NCBI GenBank assembly: GCA_029565415.1
Contig: JAKQOH010000075.1
Coordinates: 1-63,879, forward strand
DNA from: Candidatus Rifleibacteriota bacterium
GTDB taxonomy: Bacteria > Riflebacteria > Ozemobacteria > Ozemobacterales > Ozemobacteraceae
Direction of reading: 5' to 3'
DNA: 63,879 nucleotides
Shown one piece after another: positions 43,303-51,250 of this stretch. The number at the start of each line of letters is the position of its first letter. Position 1 is the stretch's first letter. The notes under the pieces were generated by a model that worked only from the letters and a program-made list of their open reading frames with translations, made no database searches and had not been told where the DNA came from. The position numbers and the translations under genes were made by a program.

Positions 43303-45161
43303 TCCCGCACGCGCAGGTCATCGTGGTGGGTGCCGGCCACGCCGGCTGCGAGGCGGCCCTGGCTTCGGCCCGGGCGGGCGCCGAGACGCTCCTGCTCACG
43401 ATCAGCCTCGACACGATCGCGGCCATGCCCTGCAACCCCAGCATCGGCGGCCAGGGAAAAGGCCACCTGGTGCGCGAGATCGACGCGATGGGCGGGGCCA
43501 TGGGTATCGTCGCCGATGAAACCAGCCTTCAGGCGCGTCTCCTGAACACCCGCAAAGGTCTCGCCGTCCAGGCGATTCGCATCCAGTCCGACAAAGAGGC
43601 CTACGCGCGCCGGATGCGCCAGGTGCTGCGATCCACCCCTCGCCTCCATCTCGCCCAGGCGACCGTGACCGGCCTTCTGCTGGAAAACGGCCGCCCGGCC
43701 GGCGTAACGACCCAGGCCGGCGATGTCTGGCGCGCGCCGGTGGTCGTGCTCGCCCCGGGAACATTCCTGCGGGGCGTGATCCATATCGGCGAAGCCCGCT
43801 TTGGCGCAGGCCGCGCGGGAGAACCCCCGGCGGATGCCCTGGGCGAAGAACTCGAACGGATCGGGCTGCCGGTGCGCCGGTTCAAGACCGGTACCCCACC
43901 CCGGATCGCCTCGGCGACGATCGATTTCTCTGGACTCGAACGCCAGGATGACGAGCCCGCCACACCGATGTTTTCCCTCTGGTCGGCCCGCGGCGCGGCT
44001 TCCGTGCGTCTGCCCTGTCATCTCACGCGCACGACCGAGGCGACCCATGCGGTGATCCGCGCGCACATGCACGAGTCGGCCCTGGTCGCGGGGCGGATCT
44101 CGGGCACGGGGCCCCGATACTGCCCGTCGATCGAGGACAAGGTCGGCAAGTTCCCGGAAAAAACGGCGCACAAGGTGTTTCTCGAACCCGAAGGCGCGGA
44201 CGGCCGGGAGATCTACCTGCAGGGGATGTCGACGAGCCTGCCCGAAGCCGTGCAGGAAGAGTATGTCCGCACGCTGCCGGGACTCGAAAACGCGCGTCTG
44301 ACGCGGCCGGGATATGCGATCGAGTATGACGTGGCGGATCCGAACGCCTTGTACCCCACCTTGATGTCGAAGCGCGTGCCGAACCTGTTTTTCGCGGGCC
44401 AGATCAACGGCACCTCGGGGTATGAGGAGGCCGCCGCCCAGGGGCTCCTGGCTGGCTGGAACGCGGCGGCCGTCGCTCTGGGCCGGCCACCGGCCATTCT
44501 GTCGGCCCGTGACTCGTATCTCGGGCTGCTGGTCGAGGAGATCACGATGCAGCCGCTTCACGAGCCGTACCGGATCTTCACCTCGCGATCCCCCTGGCGG
44601 CTGGAGCTGCGCATGTCGAACGCCGAGGCGCGCTTGTCACGAATCGCCGCCGATGCCGGTCTGATCGACGAGACCCGGCGGACGGTTCTCGGGGAACGGC
44701 AGCACCGGCTGGACGAGGCCGCCGCCCTCCTGGCCGGCCGCCAGATCGAACCTGCCGTCGCCGTCGCTCTCACGGGAGGGCCGGTCCAGGGCCGGGTTTC
44801 GCTGGAGCAGGTGCTGAAGCGGCCTGAGGTGCGGCTCGAAGCCATGCGCGAGCTGGTGCCGGAAATCGGGACGCTCGACCCGCTCGCCCGTATCGAGCTC
44901 GAGGCCCGCATCAAGTATGCCGGATACGCCGCCCAGCAGGAGCGCGAACTCGAACTGCTGGAACGGTTTCGGGAGCTGGCGCTGGCCCGGGAGTTCCTGG
45001 AAAAGCTGCCGACGGCCGTCTCGACCGAGGCCCGACAGCGCATCGCGGCCGTGCGGCCGGCCACCCTGGGCGAGCTGAGCCGCATTCCCGGTGTCCGCGC
45101 CGCGGATGTGGCCGCCGTCCTTGCCGCCCTGAAAGCCTCCTCCGGTCGACCGGAAAAATAA
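43299..45161 (+). CDS. mnmG: MnmG (GidA) tRNA modification flavoprotein, copy 2
   Basis: A 620-residue GidA-family protein, clearly diverged from copy 1. It has the FAD motif GAGHAGCEAALASARAG, CNPSIGGQGKGH, the canonical FKTGTPPR, GPRYCPSIEDK, RPGYAIEYD and GQINGTSGYEEAAAQG. It keeps FTSR but then reads SPWRLELRMSN where most MnmG have AEYRLxLREDN. A GTG at 43299 overlapping the HEAT stop (GTGA) is the best start; the TTG at 43251 would overlap more and adds residues outside the fold. In most motifs it is closer to typical MnmG than copy 1. It is followed 33 bp later by rsmG, the usual neighbour. Confidence 0.9.
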   Translation: MIPHAQVIVVGAGHAGCEAALASARAGAETLLLTISLDTIAAMPCNPSIGGQGKGHLVREIDAMGGAMGIVADETSLQARLLNTRKGLAVQAIRIQSDKEAYARRMRQVLRSTPRLHLAQATVTGLLLENGRPAGVTTQAGDVWRAPVVVLAPGTFLRGVIHIGEARFGAGRAGEPPADALGEELERIGLPVRRFKTGTPPRIASATIDFSGLERQDDEPATPMFSLWSARGAASVRLPCHLTRTTEATHAVIRAHMHESALVAGRISGTGPRYCPSIEDKVGKFPEKTAHKVFLEPEGADGREIYLQGMSTSLPEAVQEEYVRTLPGLENARLTRPGYAIEYDVADPNALYPTLMSKRVPNLFFAGQINGTSGYEEAAAQGLLAGWNAAAVALGRPPAILSARDSYLGLLVEEITMQPLHEPYRIFTSRSPWRLELRMSNAEARLSRIAADAGLIDETRRTVLGERQHRLDEAAALLAGRQIEPAVAVALTGGPVQGRVSLEQVLKRPEVRLEAMRELVPEIGTLDPLARIELEARIKYAGYAAQQERELELLERFRELALAREFLEKLPTAVSTEARQRIAAVRPATLGELSRIPGVRAADVAAVLAALKASSGRPEK

Positions 45162-45194
45162 TAGAATAATAAATATATACGGAGAACGAATCCC

Positions 45195-45929
45195 ATGTCC
45201 GTGATGGAATATATCGAGCCCTACCTCGGCCCGCTGGGCCTCGCAGTCGGCGGTGAGACGCGCGAAGCGCTCGAGCGATGGTGTGGTGTGATGCTGGCGG
45301 ATCCTCTGTATCCCAGCGTGTCGAAGATCAGGGAGCCGGAGGAGATCGCGACGAAGCATGTGCTCGACGCGCTCGCGCCGTTGGGCACGACCGCGCATCT
45401 CCCGTGCTGGAAGGGAGCCGACACGATTCTCGATATCGGCACCGGAGGCGGGTTTCCGGCCGTTCCGCTCGCGATCGCGCTTCCGAACAGCCGGGTGTAT
45501 GCGATGGATGCCAAGGGCAAGGCGGTCGATTTCGTCGGCCGCATGAAAAGCGGTGCCGGCATCGGCAATCTCGAGCCGGTGCTTGCCCGGGCCGAAGAGC
45601 TGGGCCGCGATCCGGCCTTCCGGGAAAAGATGGATCTCGTCGTGACCCGCGCCGTCGCCTCGGTCCGGATTCTTCTCGAACTCTGCCTCCCGTTGGTGCG
45701 CGTTGGCGGATATCTGCTGCTCTATAAGGGGCCGGCCTTGCAGGAGGAGCTTGCCGAGGCGGGCAAGGCCATGCAGGTGCTCGGTGTCCGGGTCGATGCC
45801 GTGCGGACCTTCACGTTCGAGCCTCCGCTGCTCCCCTTCACGCGCGGGTATGTGCTGATCCGGAAAAGCGCGCCGGTGCCGGCCGCCTATCCGCGGCGCA
45901 ACGGGGTTCCGGCCTCGCACCCGCTGTGA
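45195..45929 (+). CDS. rsmG: 16S rRNA (guanine-527-N7) methyltransferase RsmG
   Basis: A 244-residue SAM-dependent methyltransferase of the GidB/RsmG family, which makes m7G527 in 16S rRNA. The motifs ILDIGTGGGFPAVPLAIALP (about 77-96), MDAKGKAVDF and VVTRAVASVRILLELCLPLVRVGG (in parts) are family-typical. The start ATG at 45195 is preceded by ACGGAGAA and an unusually AT-rich 30-bp gap after mnmG. The C-terminal tail (PRRNGVPASHPL) is the usual RNGxP end. Together with mnmG it preserves the ancestral gidA-gidB order. Confidence 0.95.
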   Translation: MSVMEYIEPYLGPLGLAVGGETREALERWCGVMLADPLYPSVSKIREPEEIATKHVLDALAPLGTTAHLPCWKGADTILDIGTGGGFPAVPLAIALPNSRVYAMDAKGKAVDFVGRMKSGAGIGNLEPVLARAEELGRDPAFREKMDLVVTRAVASVRILLELCLPLVRVGGYLLLYKGPALQEELAEAGKAMQVLGVRVDAVRTFTFEPPLLPFTRGYVLIRKSAPVPAAYPRRNGVPASHPL

Positions 45930-45949
45930 CGGAACAAGGGAGAACAACC

Positions 45950-46648
45950 ATGCGAACGGGTGATCTGGTGTGGGTGGGCGTGCTCGGAGGGATTTCCTGC
46001 GGCCTGCTGCTGCCGCAGACGCATGAGGCGTTCCTCGCCGCGACCCGCGCTCATCCGTATCTGATGGGCTTCGTCAAGGTCGGCGTGCTGGCGACGATGG
46101 GCGAGTGGCTGGCGCGCCGCCTCGCGGGCGGCAGTTGGGCGGCCCCGGTCGGGCTCCACTGGCGCGCCTTTGTCTGGGGGTTGTTCGGCGTCGCGTTCGC
46201 GCTCGTGTTCGACGTGTTCGCGACGGGGACGGCGGCGGTCATCGGCAAGGGGCTGCTGCCGGTCTTCGCCGACGGCTTCCCCGCCGATCTGTCCAGGGCG
46301 TTCTGGACGAGCGCCCTGATGAACCTGATCTTCGCCCCCGTGTTCATGGCATTTCACCGTGTCACGGACGGGTACATCGATGCCGGCAACGGAAACGCGG
46401 CGGGTATGCTCGGTGTCCGGCTGGAGGATGTGCTCCGGCGCATCGACGGGGTCGGCTTCGTCTCGTTCGTCCTGTTGAGAACGATTCCGTTGTTCTGGAT
46501 TCCGGCACACACGATCACCTTCCTGCTGCCAGCCGAGTACCGGGTGCTGGTCGCGGCGTATCTTTCGATCGCCCTCGGCGCCATTCTGGCGTTCGCTCGG
46601 CTGAGACAGAAGCCGCCGGCACCGGCGGAGGGTACGGAACGGCGCTGA
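45950..46648 (+). CDS. Polytopic membrane protein, Mpv17/PMP22-like annotation group
   Basis: A 232-residue integral membrane protein with about five to six helices. It contains HPYLMGFVKVGVLATMGEWLARR, MNLIFAPVFMAFHRVTDGYI and FWIPAHTITFLLPAEYRVL (in parts), a pattern I recall from bacterial proteins annotated as Mpv17/PMP22-like. The assignment is from memory and function is unknown. The ATG at 45950 has AAGGGAG 8 bp upstream; an earlier GTG at 45926 overlaps rsmG. It may be the last gene of the rpmH-mnm-rsmG transcript, because rpmF has its own promoter immediately downstream. Confidence 0.7.
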   Translation: MRTGDLVWVGVLGGISCGLLLPQTHEAFLAATRAHPYLMGFVKVGVLATMGEWLARRLAGGSWAAPVGLHWRAFVWGLFGVAFALVFDVFATGTAAVIGKGLLPVFADGFPADLSRAFWTSALMNLIFAPVFMAFHRVTDGYIDAGNGNAAGMLGVRLEDVLRRIDGVGFVSFVLLRTIPLFWIPAHTITFLLPAEYRVLVAAYLSIALGAILAFARLRQKPPAPAEGTERR

Positions 46649-46652
46649 GTAT

Positions 46653-46681
46653 TTGACTCCGCGCGCAATATCTGCTATATT
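46653..46681 (+). promoter_or_regulatory. Promoter of rpmF-plsX
   Basis: TTGACT (46653-46658) and TATATT (46676-46681) with a 17-bp spacer, about 40 bp before the rpmF start. Confidence 0.8.
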
Positions 46682-46720
46682 GGCCGAACTTCATTCCTAT
46701 TTTGATCTGGAGGAACTACC

Positions 46721-46909
46721 ATGGCTGCGTGCCCGAAGCATCGTGTATCCAAGATGAACCAGCGGAAGCGCCGGAACCACTACCGCGCTCCCGCCCTTAC
46801 GCTCGCGAAATGCCCCCAGTGCTTCGAGACCAAGCTGGCTCACCGGGTTTGCCCGGCCTGCGGCCACTACAACAAGAAGGTCAAGGTCCTGGACGTCGAG
46901 AAAGCCTGA
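46721..46909 (+). CDS. rpmF: 50S ribosomal protein L32
   Basis: A 62-residue L32. It starts MAACPKHRVSKMNQRKRRNHYR, close to the usual MAVPKRRxSKxRRDxRRAH pattern, and has a zinc ribbon formed by CPQC and CPAC, so it is the zinc-binding (C+) form. The Shine-Dalgarno GGAGGAAC lies about 5 bp upstream. It is followed 27 bp later by plsX, the ancient rpmF-plsX-fab order that ties ribosome and lipid synthesis. Confidence 0.95.
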   Translation: MAACPKHRVSKMNQRKRRNHYRAPALTLAKCPQCFETKLAHRVCPACGHYNKKVKVLDVEKA

Positions 46910-46936
46910 GCTCCGATACTCCCTGACTCCTGACGA

Positions 46937-47941
46937 ATGAAAGTCGCCATCGATGTCATGGGCGGGGACTTCGCTCCCCGTGAGCTCGTCCTCGGTGCCC
47001 GCCAGTATCTCGAAACCGGCAAGGCCGGGCTGATTCTGGTCGGTCGCCGGGACGACATTCTTGCCGTCTGGCCCGAAGCCGAGGCGAGTTGCGAGATCGT
47101 CGACACGCCCGAGGCGGTCGAGATGGGCGAACCGCCCACCACGGCTCTTCGCAAGAAGAAGAACGCCTCCGTGGCGGTTGCCGCGCGCCTGGTCAAAGAG
47201 GGCCGCGCGAGCTGCTTCCTCTCGGCCGGCAGCACCGGAGCCCAGATGGCCGCTTCCCTGCTTGAGATCGGGCGCGTTCCCGGTGTCGAGCGGCCTGCCA
47301 TTGCCGTCATGCTTCCCACCGCGACGGGAAACGGCGTGCTCGTGCTCGATGTCGGCGCTAACGTCGACTGCCGGCCCAATCACCTCGTCCAGTTCGCCCA
47401 CATGGGCGTTTCCTACTACGGGGCGATCTGCCGTGTCGAGAAACCGAAAATCGGCGTGTTGAACATCGGCGGCGAGGCCGGCAAGGGAAACGAGCTGACC
47501 AAGGCCGTCTACGAGGCTCTCGAGAAACAGACCGGCGCTCTCAACTTCGTCGGAAACGTCGAGCCAGACTCGCTGTTCGAAGGCCACGCCCACGTCGTGG
47601 TCTGTGACGGCTTCGTCGGAAACATCCTGCTCAAGGCCAGCGAAGGCCTTTCAGATCTGATCATGGGCACGATCAAACAGGGTGTGGCCAAAGCCGGTAT
47701 TCCGGCCGAGATGGCAACGTCCATCCTCGGGAACCTGCGCCGCGTGCGCACCGATGCCCCCGAATACAGCGGAGCTCCGCTCCTGGGCATCGCCGGCTGC
47801 TCGATCGTCTGCCACGGCAAGTTCAAGGCACCTTCTATCGCCAATGCTATTCATCTGGCGGCCCAATACGGGGCGTCGGATGTCGTTCGGCATATCGCGA
47901 GCCGCCTGCACGTCGATGCGGGCACCGCCGCGGTGTCGTGA
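46937..47941 (+). CDS. plsX: Phosphate acyltransferase PlsX
   Basis: A 334-residue enzyme that converts acyl-ACP and phosphate to acyl-phosphate, the first step toward phosphatidic acid with PlsY and PlsC. Family motifs are IAVDxMGGD-type AIDVMGGDFAPRELV at the N-terminus, SAGSTGAQMAAS, GANVDCRPNHLVQFAHMG (in parts), LNIGGEAGKGNEL, FEGHAHVVVCDGFVGN and GAPLLGI. Cytosolic, peripheral to the membrane. It lies 27 bp after rpmF and is followed by a strong terminator, so rpmF-plsX is a unit separate from the fab genes. Confidence 0.97.
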   Translation: MKVAIDVMGGDFAPRELVLGARQYLETGKAGLILVGRRDDILAVWPEAEASCEIVDTPEAVEMGEPPTTALRKKKNASVAVAARLVKEGRASCFLSAGSTGAQMAASLLEIGRVPGVERPAIAVMLPTATGNGVLVLDVGANVDCRPNHLVQFAHMGVSYYGAICRVEKPKIGVLNIGGEAGKGNELTKAVYEALEKQTGALNFVGNVEPDSLFEGHAHVVVCDGFVGNILLKASEGLSDLIMGTIKQGVAKAGIPAEMATSILGNLRRVRTDAPEYSGAPLLGIAGCSIVCHGKFKAPSIANAIHLAAQYGASDVVRHIASRLHVDAGTAAVS

Positions 47942-47954
47942 GAATGCGCTAACG

Positions 47955-47989
47955 ACCGGCGCGGGGAAACCCTGCGCCGGTTTTGTTTG
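47955..47989 (+). terminator. Rho-independent terminator of rpmF-plsX
   Basis: A GC-rich stem (accggcgc/gcgccggt, extended inward by ggg/ccc) followed by TTTTGTTTG, 14 bp after the plsX stop. Confidence 0.8.
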
Positions 47990-48037
47990 TACCGGAACCG
48001 ACGCGTTCCATTTTCCTGAACGAAAGAGGAACAACAG

Positions 48038-49033
48038 ATGATCTCCACCCGCATTACGAAGCTCCTCGGGATCAAATACCCCGTTTTCCAGGGGGGCATG
48101 GCCTGGGTCAGTTCGGCCCCGCTCGTCGCCGCGGTCAGCAACGCCGGCGGTCTCGGCGTTCTCGGCTCCGGCTCGATGATGCCCGACGACCTGCGTCGCG
48201 AGATCCGGGAAATCAAGTCGCGCACCGATAAGCCGTTCGGGGTCAACCTGATGCTGCTGATGGCCCAGACCCCGGAAAACGTGAAGGTCTGCATCGAGGA
48301 GCGCGTGCCGGTCATCACCACGGGCGCCGGCAATCCCGGCCCGTATGTGAAGGCCTTCAAGGAGATCGGTTCGAAGGTGATTCCGGTCGTTTCCTCGGTC
48401 GCACTCGCGAAGCGGCTCGAACGCTCCGGCGTCGATGCCGTGATCGCCGAGGGGAACGAGTCGGGCGGCCATATCGGCGAGATCACCACGATGGTTCTCG
48501 TGCCCCAGGTGGTCGATGCGGTCTCGATCCCCGTCATCGCGGCCGGCGGCATCGGCGACAGCCGCGGTATCCTCGCGGCATTCGCTCTGGGGGCCGAAGG
48601 CGTCCAGATGGGCACCCGCTTCATCCTGTCGGATGAGTGTCAGGTGCACGAGAATTACAAGAAGGTCGTTTCCCAGGCGAAGGACCGCGACACCATCGCG
48701 ACCGGCATCACGACCGGCCACCCGGTCCGCGTGATCCGCAACAAGCTGGCGAAGAACTACGTCGAGGCCGAGTTCAAGGGCGCGACCCCCGAACAGCTCG
48801 ACGAGATGGCGAAAGGCAGCCTCCGCAAAGCCGTCGTCGAGGGCGATGTCGAGGACGGTTCGGTCATGGCGGGCCAGATCAGCGGCTTGATCGCGACGTG
48901 CGAGCCGTGCGCCGAGATTTTCCGGAAGCTCGAGGCGCAGTTCTTCGTCGAGTTCGACCGGATCGCTTCCCTGATTCCGGCTCTTCGGCCGGCCCGCGAG
49001 GCCGCCGCAGCGGAAAAGGTAGCTACCGCATGA
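48038..49033 (+). CDS. fabK: FabK-type enoyl-ACP reductase (NMO-family flavoprotein)
   Basis: A 331-residue FMN-dependent TIM-barrel protein of the FabK/nitronate-monooxygenase family. Motifs seen: YPVFQGGMAWVSSAPLVAAVSNAGGLGVLGSG (in parts), KPFGVNLMLL, the flavin/catalytic GNESGGHIGE (about 148-157), AAGGIGDSRGI and GVQMGTRF. FabK performs the last step of each fatty-acid elongation cycle, reducing enoyl-ACP with NAD(P)H. Its position directly before fabD, with a 4-bp overlap, strongly favours a fatty-acid role over nitronate oxidation. A fabI gene is not present in this window. Confidence 0.9.
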   Translation: MISTRITKLLGIKYPVFQGGMAWVSSAPLVAAVSNAGGLGVLGSGSMMPDDLRREIREIKSRTDKPFGVNLMLLMAQTPENVKVCIEERVPVITTGAGNPGPYVKAFKEIGSKVIPVVSSVALAKRLERSGVDAVIAEGNESGGHIGEITTMVLVPQVVDAVSIPVIAAGGIGDSRGILAAFALGAEGVQMGTRFILSDECQVHENYKKVVSQAKDRDTIATGITTGHPVRVIRNKLAKNYVEAEFKGATPEQLDEMAKGSLRKAVVEGDVEDGSVMAGQISGLIATCEPCAEIFRKLEAQFFVEFDRIASLIPALRPAREAAAAEKVATA

Positions 49034-49968
49034 AAACCGCATTCGTCTTTCCCGGCCAGGGTTCCCAGAAGGTTGGCATGGCCTCCGCCATGGTCCAGGC
49101 GTATTCCTGGGCCGCCGAGATGGCCGCCCGTACCGATGCCGTGCTCGGACGTCCGCTGACCGGCACCTGCTTCAACGGCCCGGAAGAAGCGCTCAAACAG
49201 ACCGTGAACACCCAGCCCGCCATCTTCTTCGCTTCGGCGCTGATGGTCGAGGCCGCCCGCCGCGAGGGAGTCGCCTTCGAGGCGGTCGCCGGCCACAGCC
49301 TGGGCGAGTATGCCGCGCTGTATGCTGCCGGCGTCGTCGAATACGATGATCTGCTGCGGCTGGTCGATGCCCGGGCCCGGGCGATGGAAACGGCCTGCCC
49401 GGCCGGTGTCGGCGCGATGAGCGCGGTGCTCAACCTCGATCGCGCGCTCCTCGAAGAGGTGTGCGCGGCGGCCAGCGACCTGGGCGTGTGCGTCGTGGCC
49501 AACTACAACTGCCTCGGGCAACTGGTCATTTCGGGGGCCGCCGCGGCCGTCGCCAAGGCCGGAAAGCTGGCCGCCGAGAAGGGCGCCCGCCGGGTCATGC
49601 CCCTCGACGTGTCGGGGCCGTTCCATTCGCCACTGATGCAGCCGGCCCGCGATGCGCTGGCGGTCGCGGTCGAGAAGGTGGTGTTCCGGGATGCGAAGGT
49701 GCCGGTGTATACCAATGTCGATGCCGCACCGACGACATCCGCTGCCGAGTTCCGACGCAAGCTGCTGGAGCAGCTGACCGGCTCGGTGCGCTGGGAGGAC
49801 ACCATCCAGCGCATGGTGGCGGACGGCTTCGGCCGCTTCATCGAACTGGGCACGGGAAAAGTGCTGAACGGATTGATCAAGAAGATCGCCCCGGCGGCGG
49901 AACTCGCTGCGGCAGGCGATCCCGAGAGCTTCGCGGCCCTGCTGGGCCAGGCGAAGGCCGCTTCCTGA
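49030..49968 (+). CDS. fabD: Malonyl-CoA:ACP transacylase FabD
   Basis: A 312-residue enzyme loading malonyl groups onto acyl carrier protein. It shows VFPGQGSQKVGM at the N-terminus, the nucleophile Ser90 in AGHSLGEYAAL, the catalytic His in SGPFHSPLM, and GxGxVL-type LGTGKVLNGLIKK at the C-terminus. The start overlaps the fabK stop by 4 bp (ATGA). Full length for the family (about 310). A promoter-like sequence follows it, so fabG may be transcribed both with fabD and alone. Confidence 0.97.
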   Translation: MKTAFVFPGQGSQKVGMASAMVQAYSWAAEMAARTDAVLGRPLTGTCFNGPEEALKQTVNTQPAIFFASALMVEAARREGVAFEAVAGHSLGEYAALYAAGVVEYDDLLRLVDARARAMETACPAGVGAMSAVLNLDRALLEEVCAAASDLGVCVVANYNCLGQLVISGAAAAVAKAGKLAAEKGARRVMPLDVSGPFHSPLMQPARDALAVAVEKVVFRDAKVPVYTNVDAAPTTSAAEFRRKLLEQLTGSVRWEDTIQRMVADGFGRFIELGTGKVLNGLIKKIAPAAELAAAGDPESFAALLGQAKAAS

Positions 49969-49982
49969 CCCGGCCGGTTCAC

Positions 49983-50011
49983 TTGACAAGCCGTCCCGAA
50001 TCGTGTAGAAA
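49983..50011 (+). promoter_or_regulatory. Candidate promoter for fabG-acpP
   Basis: Consensus TTGACA (49983-49988) and TAGAAA (50006-50011) with a 17-bp spacer, just past the fabD stop and about 90 bp before fabG. Confidence 0.55.
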
Positions 50012-50098
50012 AGCCCATCCCGCCCCACGGATCAAGCATCCGGCGCCGGCGGGTCCGGACGAACGAACCCACAGAATCAGACGACAACGAGGCTACGC

Positions 50099-50866
50099 AT
50101 GACATCGAACGCACCGGCCACCCCTTCCCAGACCCGTCGGGTCGCCCTCGTCACCGGCTCCGCTCGCGGCATCGGATTCGAGATCGCGCGCGTGCTCGGC
50201 GCCGACGGCTACGCCGTCATGCTCTCCGACGTGAATGCCGAGGGGCTCGAGAAGGCGCGGGCCGAACTGGCCGCCGCCGGCTGCACGGTCGAGACCTGCG
50301 CTGCCGACGTGTCGAAGGCCGCCGATGCCGACCGGCTCGTCGCCGAGACGGTCACGAAGCTGGGCAGCCTCGACGTGCTCGTCAACAATGCCGGCATCAC
50401 CCGTGACGGGCTGATCATGCGCATGAGCGACGAGCAGTGGGAACTTGTGCTGAAGATCAATCTGACCGGCACGTTCCTGATGTCGCGCGCCGCCTGCAAG
50501 GTGATGCTGAAGCAGAGGCGCGGCAGCGTGATCAACATCGCCTCGGTCATCGGTCTGATGGGCAACGCCGGCCAGGCAAACTACGCGGCCAGCAAAGCCG
50601 GCATCATCGCCTTCACCAAGAGTTTCGCCAAGGAGTTCGGAAGCCGCGGCATCCGCGCCAACGCGATCGCGCCCGGCTTCATCCAGTCCGACATGACCGC
50701 CGTCCTCACCGACAAGGTCAAGGAGCAGATGCTCGCGCAGGTGCCGATGGCCCGCTTCGGCCTGCCCACCGACGTCGCTCACGCCGTGTCGTTCCTGGCT
50801 TCCGACCGTTCGTCCTACATCACCGGCCAGGTGCTCACCGTGGACGGCGGCATGGTCATGTCCTGA
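50099..50866 (+). CDS. fabG: 3-oxoacyl-ACP reductase FabG
   Basis: A 255-residue classical short-chain dehydrogenase. The cofactor motif TGSARGIG is at about 19-26, NNAG at 96-99, and the catalytic Ser149, Tyr162 and Lys166 lie in INIASVIGLMGNAGQANYAASK (in parts). It reduces beta-ketoacyl-ACP with NADPH in elongation. The N-terminal ten residues precede the fold and are rich in Ser/Thr/Pro. It starts 130 bp after fabD and is followed by acpP, the common order fabD-fabG-acpP-fabF, here interrupted by a second FabK-like gene. Confidence 0.95.
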   Translation: MTSNAPATPSQTRRVALVTGSARGIGFEIARVLGADGYAVMLSDVNAEGLEKARAELAAAGCTVETCAADVSKAADADRLVAETVTKLGSLDVLVNNAGITRDGLIMRMSDEQWELVLKINLTGTFLMSRAACKVMLKQRRGSVINIASVIGLMGNAGQANYAASKAGIIAFTKSFAKEFGSRGIRANAIAPGFIQSDMTAVLTDKVKEQMLAQVPMARFGLPTDVAHAVSFLASDRSSYITGQVLTVDGGMVMS

Positions 50867-50924
50867 TTTTCTATAACTGTATCTATTCATTCAGAACATT
50901 CGTACACAATCACAGGAGGTCGTC

Positions 50925-51164
50925 ATGAGTAATCACTTTGAGGAAGTCAAGCGCATTGTCGTCGACAAGCTGCAGGTGGATGAGAAGCAGGTGACCCTGA
51001 ACGCCAGCTTCATCGAGGACCTGGGCGCCGACAGTCTGGACACCGTCGAGCTGGTCATGGATCTCGAAGAGCATTTCGGGATCGAGATTCCCGACGAGGA
51101 CGCCGAGAAGCTCAAGACCGTCAAGGACGCCGTCGACTACATCGAAGCGAAGAAGAAGGCCTGA
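50925..51164 (+). CDS. acpP: Acyl carrier protein
   Basis: A 79-residue acidic four-helix protein with the phosphopantetheine site DSL (Ser37 in [13 protein letters not shown]), the carrier for growing acyl chains in the type II fatty-acid system. A strong Shine-Dalgarno (CAGGAGGT) about 7 bp upstream fits the high expression expected for ACP. The 58-bp leader is AT-rich. It ends in EAKKKA, with an efficient terminator 20 bp later. Confidence 0.98.
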   Translation: MSNHFEEVKRIVVDKLQVDEKQVTLNASFIEDLGADSLDTVELVMDLEEHFGIEIPDEDAEKLKTVKDAVDYIEAKKKA

Positions 51165-51184
51165 GGGCCCTCTCCGACAGGATG

Positions 51185-51226
51185 AGGCCGCCTGGGGGGC
51201 CACCCCGGCCCCTCAGGCGGCCTTTT
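51185..51226 (+). terminator. Rho-independent terminator of acpP
   Basis: A 10-bp stem (aggccgcctg/caggcggcct) with a GC-rich inner loop, followed by TTTT at 51223-51226. Confidence 0.85.
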
Positions 51227-51250
51227 CCGTGAACTCGAAACGAGCGTTCC

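Noticed and set aside
39281..45161. mnmG duplication as an assembly artefact
   Set aside because: The two copies differ across their whole length, at protein and DNA level, and are separated by an intact gene with clean coupled junctions.
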